From Thalassia testudinum (taxonomy: Eukaryota > Streptophyta > Magnoliopsida > Alismatales > Hydrocharitaceae): DNA of 64,000 bases. The position numbers were made by a program, and so were the translations under genes. Of the stretch, positions 1-8,748 are shown piece after piece; the first letter of the stretch is position 1; each line of letters begins with the position of its first letter. The notes beneath the pieces were generated by a model. That model was not told the DNA's origin. It did not search any database and saw only the letters and a list, made by a program, of their open reading frames with translations. The stretch spans positions 6,448,001 to 6,512,000 of the forward strand of contig JAZHRO010000022.1 of NCBI GenBank assembly GCA_037157565.1, in the 5' to 3' direction.

Positions 1-814
1 GGGTTGGACCCCTGTTACTGAGAGGGCTCTGCCCTGGTTCCGTGCTGTGCTTTGGGCGCACCTGTTAACGGAAACGACTGACCGCGTGCCAGTGCGGACT
101 AGCTACCTGTGCGTTTATCGCGCGTGCCATAGTCACCGTTACGTCTGTCAGTGACCTTGGGGTGGTTGACTGAGGGTAGGATCACCACGGGGGACTCTCC
201 CGGCCAGGAGAGCACCACGTGCTACTTCTACTTTTGGAAAAGACTGCAATCAAGATCGTTCCCACGAGGACATTCGAAATCAAGTAAAGGATCTGAGAAA
301 TAAATGAAATAGTGAGAAAATTGAAAGATGTGAATAAAGGAAGTAATAGAAGATAACAGCTACTGTATACTCTACTGTTGCCTTTAGTTAGTTTGCCACT
401 CTACTCAGCGTTTTGCTGACGTGTTACACTCGTTACCTTTTTCAGGACCAGGTGTTGAGCAGCTAGGGTCGGCGGCTGCAGAGGATGCTGGGCCAAGTAG
501 GGTCCAGTAGAGTTTACCACAGTCTTTTGTACCTCTTTTGTTTCTATTCTAGTGAGTAGTTTTTGTTTCCGCTGTACTTTCTTTACCTGCAGTTCTTGTT
601 ATATGATAAATGTTGTTCTACTGTTGTGGTGGTATCTACTGTAGTAGTTTCTTTCCTTACTGCTGTACTTCCTTACCGTTAGTTATATTCATGCTGAATG
701 TGGTTTATTTTACTACTCTTTTGGTTACTTCCTCGTTGGACGACTAGGTCTTGGGATTAGTCGAGTCGGTCCGGTTCTCGTGTCTCGTAGGGACTCGGGA
801 ACCGGGTCGTTACA
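1..814 (+). mobile_element. 3' part of a chromovirus LTR (solo or 3' LTR)
   Basis: This stretch is the reverse complement of the first ~814 bases of the LTR copy at 8749-11442 and stops exactly where that LTR has its terminal TGTAACGACCC (here read as GGGTCGTTACA, ending at 814). The LTR is therefore in + orientation and its body lies left of the window. It sits inside an Athila-like LTR that resumes at 815. The matching TSD cannot be checked because the other end is outside the window. Whether it is a solo LTR or the 3' LTR of a full element is unknown. Confidence 0.85.
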
Positions 815-3337
815 CTTCTTCTTCTCCACTCCTCCTTCTTTCTTCTCTTTCAGCTTCACCTGCTTCCCTGCACGTTACACGGTTAGGCAAAACCTAACCC
901 CTACCCACCCCGCATCTCTCTCTCTCTCTGTTTCTCTCTCAAAGGCTCGCTCCCAGAGCATTCGCGGGTATACGGGTCGGGTAACGTGCCTGGGACCATT
1001 GATTTAAATGCCGTCGGCAAGGCCATTTCCGAGCAAGGGTCGTGCCGACATGAAGAAAACGTCGATTTACAGGGATTTCGTCGGCATGCCCTCGGCACGG
1101 TCGGCATGCTGGCGAAATTGGTGTCCATGTCGAGGTTGCTACTGGTTTTTTTAATTACTTTTGCTAGTTTTGTTGGTATGCATCGGCATGCCCATCGAAA
1201 AACGGGCATTTCCACGGTGTGCCCACGAAATGCACACTTGGAATTTCATCGGCACGGCATCGAAATCGGCATTTCAAACCTTGCCTGGGACCAGGCCCAT
1301 CGATGTGCAGTGGTGGGCGAGGAGTGCACGGTAGGGTAATCGGGTTTGGACCCAGGCCCGCAGGGCGTAAGCGCGAGCAAGGGAGAGTGCGAGCTCGTGG
1401 CGCGCTGCGTGCGTGGGCGAGGGACCTAACCCCTGTGTATCGAAGGCGATAAGCCTAATACACAAATTCAATTTATTTCTCACACCGCACTCACAGGTTA
1501 CGAGGTGGGACTAAAGTTCCACCCGCTGTTGCTCGCGCGCCCGCAGGAGATCTCCCATCCAATTACAGCAGCTGCAGGTCTCGCAGCGCCAATTGCTTGG
1601 TCAGCTGGATGCGCGAGACTTCCCCGAACCTGCTGGACCTAGAACCCTACAGCACTTCAGCCTGGAACGAGCTTTCAACCTCCTCAAGCCGTTGCTAATG
1701 GCGGCTGGAGCTCAGACCCTGCACGGCACAAAAAGAAGCTTGCAGCTTTATCAGACCACAGGAGGACCTTCGCCGTGTCACGGCAAAGGTGAGGCGGTAG
1801 GTGGCAGGCTGCGGGGCAGCCTAGGCGTGTGTGCCTAGGTCGCTCTATGGCCGGATGAATGGGTTAGGTCGAGGGGCAGTTGTGGTGGTGTAAGCAGTCT
1901 GTGGACGAGTGCAGGGTGTTCAGTGGAGTGTGGCGGAGGTTGTGAGGTGGGTGGCGAGACATGTGGGGTTGCGGAGTGGCGGAAGCGTCTTGTCGAAGGG
2001 CGGCCGGAGATGGAGAAGGTGGCGATGGACAATGGCAGTCGAAGGATACAAACAACAAATTAATAGGGGAAATAAATGAGAGAGTAAAGGGAAGAGCTTT
2101 CACCTAGCTAAGCGGACGAAAGGGAGGAGATGGCGATCGACGCGTCTTTGCCGTCGCCGGAGACGAAGGTTCCAGAGGAGGGGGCGGCGATGAAGAGAAG
2201 GGGTCAGAGAGTGCCAGCCGGTACGGCCTGGCACGGAGGAGAATGGCGGAGCTGGCTCTACCACTGGTATGGTGGCAAAGCGACGAGAAGGGGGAGGAAG
2301 AGTCACCGGAAGCGTCGGGCTGTTGGCCGGAGTGCGGAGGGACGAATTTTGGGGAGTTCTCTGGCCAAATTGAGCTTGAAGCAACCAGCGGCCCTTGCCG
2401 CTCCTTAAATAGATGTTGGCGAGGAGGAGATCTCGAGGAGGGAGCGTAGGCAGGCAGCCGAAGAATGGCCGGAGAAGAGACTCATGCCTCTCGCGCGTTC
2501 GCACGAGAGGTATGAGCATCGGCAGGGCATGGGAGGGGGTCCATGCGGAAGAAGACAATGCAAGGGACCCCCTTCTCGTTTCTGGGGTCGGTCCCCATAC
2601 CCTACGCGATGCAATCCTCCACGCAAAGTCTCCGAAGGCATGGGCAACTGTTGCGGGTGGCAGAGGGACTGGCTTGCAAAGAACGAAGGGAAAACTGAGG
2701 GGCTAAGTGCAAGGGTTCAAACAGTTAATGGTCAAAAAGTAATTCTTGAGGACCAATTTATAAAGTAGGTCAAAATAGCCTTCCCTTAGGTCCAAATTTT
2801 GGTACAAACCTAATTTGGACCTAAGAAATCTAATGGTGAAGTTTGATCTTAGGTTTGACCACATTTGACTGGTCAATTTGCACAAAAATCCAAGTTAGGT
2901 CAAAAATTGGGTGTGGTTCTCAATCTAGGTCAAGATAGGTTCCAATGGCCAAATTGAAGGTTCTAAACCCTAAGGAATGTTTTTTCATGAATTTGAGAGA
3001 GTTTAATTGAGTTTTATCTTACCTGGAACTTCGTGAATTAAAGCGGATTTATTTTAGGGTTACAGAATGTCATTTAATTCCTAGAAGTTGCTATAACCCT
3101 TTTCAGATCAAATCATCCCACTTTCTTTCTTATTAAGCCCATTTAACCTGTGCTTAGACCTTTAGACATCCCGTTTGTGTACTACATTAGTAAAATTACA
3201 ATTTTACCCCTTGTGAGTAACTTTATACTCAAATTTATAGTTCTTTGATTTAGGCTTTCCCTTAGATTTTGTAGGAGCTTTTGTAACTTAGTTAGGTCAA
3301 AATATGCTAGTTAGGGTTCATGATGAGGCTCTCATCA
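815..3337 (-). mobile_element. Athila/Tat-like LTR fragment, minus orientation
   Basis: Reading the minus strand from 3337, the sequence begins TGATGAGAGCCTCATCA and follows element III's LTR (31498-34234) in order: AT-rich U3, a stretch of 'ggtcaaa/ggtccaaa' words, a GC-rich leader, then the start of a GAA-rich tract (read as CTT near 815-850). Similarity to III is diverged, so it belongs to a related family. The distal part near 870-1450 is closer to 63500-63770. It is interrupted at 814/815 by the chromovirus LTR. Several 60-200 codon frames here overlap on both strands and are not taken as genes. TSD candidate to the right is CACAT (3338-3342), with the partner outside the window. Confidence 0.7.
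2404..2411 (-). promoter_or_regulatory. TATA-like box of the Athila-like LTR
   Basis: TATTTAAG on the minus strand, followed downstream by GC-rich leader sequence. It lies at the position corresponding to the TATAAATA of element III's LTR (32422-32429). Confidence 0.4.
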
Positions 3338-3818
3338 CACATATACTACTAAACTCGTGATATCCTGAATGTATCTTTATTCTTCCCTTGGTTGAAGCTC
3401 CACAATTTGAAGTGTGCCAAGAATCATTTACTCTATTTATAGCTACCCTTGATGGAACTCTCTTCCCTTGTAACAAATAAATGAGAGACACCACTGCCTT
3501 TCATGTCTTTGAGAAGGACATCTTTTTTGTCTTTCATGAACCGTTAGGTGATTTTGCTTTTTCAATTGACGATGACACTATTATCTTTATAGATTTTGTT
3601 GATGTTTCAAAATCTTGTGGTGCATGCATGATCGCCTTGAGAATTCTTCAAATGGTAAGACATTGGTATGAATAATGTATATACTAAGGCAACATTAATT
3701 TTGTTTATACTTGTTGACCAATAGCGCAACAAACAATGTGAAATGTAACCAGCAAAACGATGTGAATGATGGGATGGTTTAAATTAAATTGCCACACATA
3801 GGGTATGTTTATTATCAA
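3338..3818. repeat. Host duplication, copy A (upstream region of a small gene)
   Basis: Similar along its length to 6478-6937, in the same orientation, with substitutions and small indels. In copy B this region lies directly upstream of the minus-strand start codon at 6475. In copy A the coding side is replaced by the Athila-like LTR ending at 3337, so this is a promoter region cut from its gene. A TATAAATA on the minus strand (3434-3441) matches TATAGATA at 6565-6572. A 64-codon + strand frame at 3481-3675 is not preserved in copy B and is not taken as a gene. Confidence 0.7.
3434..3441 (-). promoter_or_regulatory. TATA box in the truncated gene copy A
   Basis: TATAAATA on the minus strand, at the position equivalent to the TATA-like box of the copy B gene. 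The downstream coding region has been lost to the LTR insertion at 3337. Confidence 0.4.
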
Positions 3819-4665
3819 TGTAATGATCCAAGCCTAAATCCAAGTTTAATCGAAACTAATTAACCTTGATAACTTGTTGAGTATGAGTCTAATGGATCCA
3901 AGTAATCACCTAAAATACCTAAACTCAAGCTATTAAGTATTAATTCTCAATCCTTATATCACACCACTCACTTTCATGAATTTACGACGTGAAACTATAT
4001 TTGAGGGTGTTACAATCTTCAAAGATAATCCCACATTGTAAACTCATGAAAGTGAATAGTGGGATATAAGGATTGAAAATTACTACTTAACAACTTAGGC
4101 TTAAGCATTTTAGGTGATGATTTGGATTTATGGGGTCCATACCCTACAAGATGTCAAAGATAGCTTTTCTCAATTAAACTCGAGTTTCGACCCGAGTCGT
4201 TACAAATGATATTGGAGTCAAATTCCTTCTAGTAAAAGGAAAGAGATACTTTTGAGACAACCAAAGAGTGCCATGAGGTGGAGCCACCACTACTATTAGG
4301 AGTATCAAACCTTAACGATGACATTAGGATTCAAGTAGGGGAGGTTGTAACACCTCCAAAGATAATCCAACATCATAAACTCATGAAAGTGAGTAGTAGG
4401 ATATAAGAATTGAAAATTACTACTTAACTTAAGTATTTTGTGTGGTTATTTGAGTTTATGGGGTCCCATGTCCTATAAGTTGTCAAGGATAGTTTCTCTC
4501 AATTAGACTTGGGTTTAAGCTTAGGTTGTTACAAATGGTGTTAGAGTCAAACTCTCTCTAGTAAGAAAAAAGGGCTTCCCTTGATATAGTACTCATATCC
4601 TATAAGTTGTCAAAGATAATTTTTCTCAATTAAACTCTAGTTTAGACCTGGGTCATTATAGTCAA
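3819..4665. mobile_element. TRIM-like miniature LTR element array, copy A
   Basis: A ~190-bp terminal repeat starting TGTAACAC/TGTTACA and ending GTCGTTACA occurs here as a minus copy (3819-4014), a + copy joined head to head with it (4008-4204), a second + copy (4346-4533) and a partial + copy (about 4590-4660). The + copies are followed two bases later by degenerate versions of TGGTATCAGAG, the tRNA-iMet binding site. The internal segment (4205-4345) ends in a purine-rich stretch before the next repeat. This is the layout of a TRIM (terminal-repeat retrotransposon in miniature), here LTR-internal-LTR-internal-partial LTR plus an inverted LTR. There is no coding capacity. A paralogous array lies at 6938-7800. 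Confidence 0.65.
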
Positions 4666-4669
4666 GGTT

Positions 4670-5000
4670 TCAATTTGCGAGTATTTGAATTAATTTTTGT
4701 CTAGGGATGTCATTTTATGTGGCCTTATAATTGGTGGTTGATCATTAATGAATGATAATATTACTTAAACATGTGAAATCACATATTAGATCACTCTTTA
4801 GTAAATGGTCACTGATAGTGAAAGCGATAGCCTACCTAAGTCATACTCGATGGTTGGGAAATGAATGCAATAGTATTACTGGAATATGTAAAACTATGTA
4901 TTGGATTACTGTGCAGCAAATGAACATTAATAGTGAAAATGATGAACCATTTTAGTTATAATTGATGATTAGGTAATGAATGTGCTAGTATTTATTTATC
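4670..5000. repeat. ~115-bp tandem repeat, about three units
   Basis: Units containing an AATGAATG...GATAGTATTACTGG-type word begin near 4747, 4860 and 4975, spaced 113-115 bp. The same unit recurs at 7886-8002, 21424-22085, 45480-45600, 53830-53950 and 56690-57000. Confidence 0.7.
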
Positions 5001-5570
5001 AAGTAAAAATAAATTGTAGAAATATGTTTTATCAGTAATAAAGTTGTCTAAGGACCTAGTTATGGAGTAACACATAAATAAAAAGATACTCCATTTATTG
5101 ATGTATTCCGCTCTCCCCCTCCCCCACCAATTTGTCTTAATATCATTTAAGATAAATGCAAATTTCACCAAACTATGGAAAAAAAAAAACTAATTTTCGG
5201 TAACGGTGTTGCATATGTGACGAGAAAATAAAAAGAAATTAAATTTGTAAACTTTTGAAAGGTAAAAACATATCCTTAGGCAATGTAATATTAGATATCA
5301 GCTACCATTGTTAGGTACTACAGTAGTTATTTTACCCATATATTCGTGGCTTTGTCATGGCAGATAGAAACACAACGTTACAGGACACATGCTTTTACAG
5401 CATATAACTGTTCATTATTTATCATGTTATTTTGGTGCAGATATTCCACAAGTGGGAAGACAACATATCTCATTCTACAGAACAAGGGATAACAAGTGTA
5501 ACGTACATGCATATGAGTCTTTATTTAGTTATGCCACCATATATATCACGTGCCTATATAGCAAGATATC
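5001..5570. other. AT-rich host sequence, no feature recognised
   Basis: Low-GC sequence with short A and T runs. A 147-codon + strand frame (5389-5832) opens here, but it has no recognisable motif and overlaps the second exon of the minus-strand candidate gene, so it is not annotated. Confidence 0.4.
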
Positions 5571-6475
5571 TCAAACGAAGAGAATGTTTGGACTTATAAA
5601 TCCAACAAGAACAAAGGAGATCATGTTGCGATTGTTATTTGCAGCAGCACACCAACGCAACTGTGGGGGTTTGCCCGATATGATCAAATGCCAATCGACT
5701 GATTTGAGACCCCACGCCTCACAGATATTTTTGCAAATGCTCTCCGGGTGTCTTGGTCGGCGACGTACAGGTCGACGGTGGCATCCTGCCCGCTTCCCTT
5801 CTACCACCAATTCTGCATGCATCGGTATATAATACATAACAAAACTACAAAAAATGAAAAAATCAAAATCTGTGCGATTCAAAGTACGTAAAAGTTGGAA
5901 AACCGATGATTTGATAAATTCACAAGGCACGTTTCAGAATTAAGGACTCACTTTTCTCTTTCGACAAATCTCCTTACCTCAAGTAATCATTTGATTCAAG
6001 AACGTGTTACACGAAAAGTAGGTAAAACTATTATCTTCTGTCAAAAATTTTCATTTTTTAAGCAGGTGATATGAAATTTCAAGCACGCTTGTTGTCAGGA
6101 GATGGATCAAAGTTAATGATTGGATCCGGATCCTAAAACACTCTGAAAAGGGAATTCACATGGGAGATACAATTGGATGGCCATTAGCACAATTTCTTTT
6201 TGCCTCCTTCCATATCTCTCTTGATCTACATGCCTATATGCATGTGTACATTATATTATATTGGCTTTGTATACACGTATATTTGCTGCACTGTATCAGC
6301 TTAATTAATTAGAAGGTTAAATATTTTCAATAATTCTGGACGTAAAAAGAATGAAGTATTTACTTGCAATAGTTGCGGGAAGATCATCCAGGGAGTTGAC
6401 CAATTGAGAGGATGTGATCACAATGAGCACAAGGACGATGAGCATAGTAATCTTAGAATTACTTCCCATCTTCAT
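5571..6475 (-). CDS. Candidate two-exon gene for a small secreted cysteine-containing peptide
   Basis: On the minus strand an ATG at 6475 opens a typical signal peptide: MKMGSNSK, then a hydrophobic core TMLIVLVLIVI, then a polar region ending near LVNS. Without splicing the frame stops after 52 codons (to 6317). A GTAAAT donor at 6363 and an AG acceptor at 5814-5813 would join exon 1 (6364-6475) in frame to exon 2 (5571-5812), giving 117 residues. Exon 2 is clearly richer in GC than its surroundings and encodes a basic stretch (CHRRPVRRRPRHP) and four cysteines in its first two thirds. A TATA-like box lies 90 bp upstream of the ATG, and the upstream region is duplicated at 3338-3818. I do not recognise the family. 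The splice model is inference, and an alternative acceptor is possible near 5845. Confidence 0.3.
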
Positions 6476-6477
6476 AC

Positions 6478-6937
6478 TATTAAATTTGTAATATCCTGAA
6501 TGTATCTATATGCTTCCTTTGGTTGAACCTCCATGATTTGAGGTGTGCCAAGGATCGTTTACTCTATCTATAGTTGCCCTTGATGGAACTTTCTTCCCTT
6601 GTAAAAAATAAATAAGAGACACCGCCACTTTTCAAGTTTTTGAGAATGACATCTTTTTTATCTTTCATAAACCCTGAGGTGATTTTGATTTTTCAGTTGA
6701 TGATGACACTACTATCTTTATAGATTTTGTTGATGTTTCAAAATCTTGTGGCACATGCATGCACGATCGTCTTGAAAATTCTTGGTACAAAGAATGTATA
6801 TGCTAAGGCAAGGTTAATTTTGTTTATACTTGTTGACCAACGGTGCAACAAACAACGTGGAATGTAGCTAGCAAAATGATGTGAATGATGGGATGGTTTA
6901 TATTAAATTGCCACACATAGGGTGTGCTTTTTGTCAA
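6478..6937. repeat. Host duplication, copy B
   Basis: Partner of 3338-3818 in the same orientation. It directly precedes the candidate gene at 5571-6475 (minus), so it should include that gene's promoter and 5' leader. It carries a decayed version of the frame seen at 3481-3675. Confidence 0.7.
6565..6572 (-). promoter_or_regulatory. TATA-like box for the candidate secreted-peptide gene
   Basis: TATAGATA on the minus strand, 90 bp upstream of the ATG at 6475. The position is conserved in copy A as TATAAATA. Confidence 0.35.
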
Positions 6938-7800
6938 TGTAACGATCCAAGCCTAGATTCAAGTTTAATCGAAAATAATTGACGTTGACAACTTATTGAG
7001 TATGGGCCTAATGAATCCAAGTAACCACCTAAAAATGCTTAAGCTCAAGTTGTTAATTAGTAGTAATTCTCAATCCTTATATTACACCACTTACTTTCAT
7101 GAGTTTACGATGTGAAACTATCTTTGAGAGTGTTACAACCACCCAAAATATTCCCACATCGTAAACTCATGAAAGTGAGTGGTGGGACATAAGGATTGAA
7201 AATTACTACTTAATAACTTGGGCTTAAACATTTTGCGTGGTTGTTTGGAGTTATGGGTCTCATATCTTATAAGATGTCAATGATAGTTTTTCTCAATTAG
7301 ATTCAAGTTTAGGCTGGGTCGTTACAAGTGATATCGAAGCCAAACTTCCTCTAATAAAAGGAAAGGGTTGCCCTTGGGATAACCAAAGAGTGCGCCATGA
7401 GGTGAAGTCGCCACTACTATTGGAAGTATCTAACCCTAACGAGGACGTCAGGATTTCAAGTTGGGGAGATTGTAACACTCCCAAAGATAGTCTCAAATCG
7501 TAAACTCATGAAAGTAAGTAGTGAGATATAAGAATTGAAAATTACTACTTAACAACTTGGGCTTAAGTACTTTGAGTGATTGTTTGGGTTTATGAGGGCC
7601 CATACCCTACAAGTTGTCAATGATAGCTTTTCTCAATTAGACTTGGGTTTATACTCGGATCGTTACAAATGGTATCAGAGTCAAACTTTCTCTAGTACGA
7701 AGAAAGGGTTGCCCTGCTCTTGGTATGGTGCCCATACCTTACAAGTTGTTAAGGGTAATTTTTCTCAATTAGACTCGAGTTTAGATCTGGGTCATTATAC
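6938..7800. mobile_element. TRIM-like miniature LTR element array, copy B
   Basis: Same architecture as 3819-4665: an inverted terminal repeat (6938-7137) joined head to head with a + copy (7131-7326), an internal segment with a weak primer-binding site, a second + copy (7471-7667) and a partial copy (about 7715-7800). The second + repeat is followed by a perfect TGGTATCAGAG. The shared inverted junction and partial third repeat show that both arrays come from duplication of one rearranged locus, not from independent insertions. Confidence 0.7.
7670..7680 (+). other. Primer-binding site of the TRIM-like element
   Basis: TGGTATCAGAG, complementary to the 3' end of initiator methionyl tRNA, starting two bases after the terminal repeat ending GTTACA at 7667. 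Confidence 0.6.
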
Positions 7801-8002
7801 TCAAGGTTTCATTTAGCGGGTATTTGAATTAATTTTTGTCTAGGGATGTCATTTTACATGGCCTTGTAATTGGTGGTTGGTCATTAATGAATGTGATAAT
7901 ATTACTGAAATATGCGAAATCATATATTAGATCACTTTGAAGTAAATGGTCACTGATAGTGAAAGTGATAGCCCACCTTAGTCATACTTAGTGGTTGGGA
8001 AA
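7801..8002. repeat. Host 115-bp repeat, left flank of element I
   Basis: Contains a unit starting near 7886 and the beginning of the next near 8001. This next unit is split by element I and continues at 21424. Bases 7998-8002 (GGAAA) are the left TSD copy. Confidence 0.75.
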
Positions 8003-8748
8003 TGTTACGATCCGTTTCCCAAATCCCTACAGGACATGAGAATCAGACCGACTCGACTGATCCCAAGACTCAGTCGTCCAACGAGAAAGTAACCAAAAAA
8101 TAGTAAAATAAACCACATTCACCATGCAAGTAACTAACAGTAACAAAAGTACAGTAGTAAAGAAAAGAACTACTACAGTACACACCACCACAACAGTAAA
8201 GTATTAAAAACAGGTACATAAATATGAAATTTGCAATAAAAGAGTACAAGTGTAACGGAAATACTCACTACAACAGAAAAATTGATACAACGAAAGTACA
8301 ACTACTGGGCTCTACTAGGCCCAGCACCCTCCGCAGCCGCAGGCTATGGCTGCTCAACACCTGGCCCTGAAAAGGTGACAAAAGTGACACGTCAGCGAAA
8401 CGCTGAGTAAAGTGGCAACAAGCTAGCTAAGAAACAGTAAAGGTGGACAAGTAGTTGTTATTTTTAAATTCTTTCTTTATTTCTCTATTTACTCTTTCTA
8501 AATTTATTTCTCAGGTCTTTCTCTTGATCTCAAATGTTCCTCGTGGGAACGATCTTGATTGCAGTCTTTTCTGAAAAGTAGAAGTAGCACGTGGTGCTCT
8601 CCTGGCCGGGAGAGTCCCCCATGGTGGTCCTACCCTCAGTCAACCACCCCAAGGTCACTGACAGACGTAACGGTGACTACGGCACGCGCGATAGACGCAC
8701 GGGTAGCTACCCGGCACTGGCACGTGGTCAGTCGTTTCCGTTAACGGG

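Noticed and set aside
3481..3675. 64-codon plus-strand frame
   Set aside because: The duplicated copy near 6618-6800 has stops and indels in this frame, and the region reads better as upstream DNA of a minus-strand gene.
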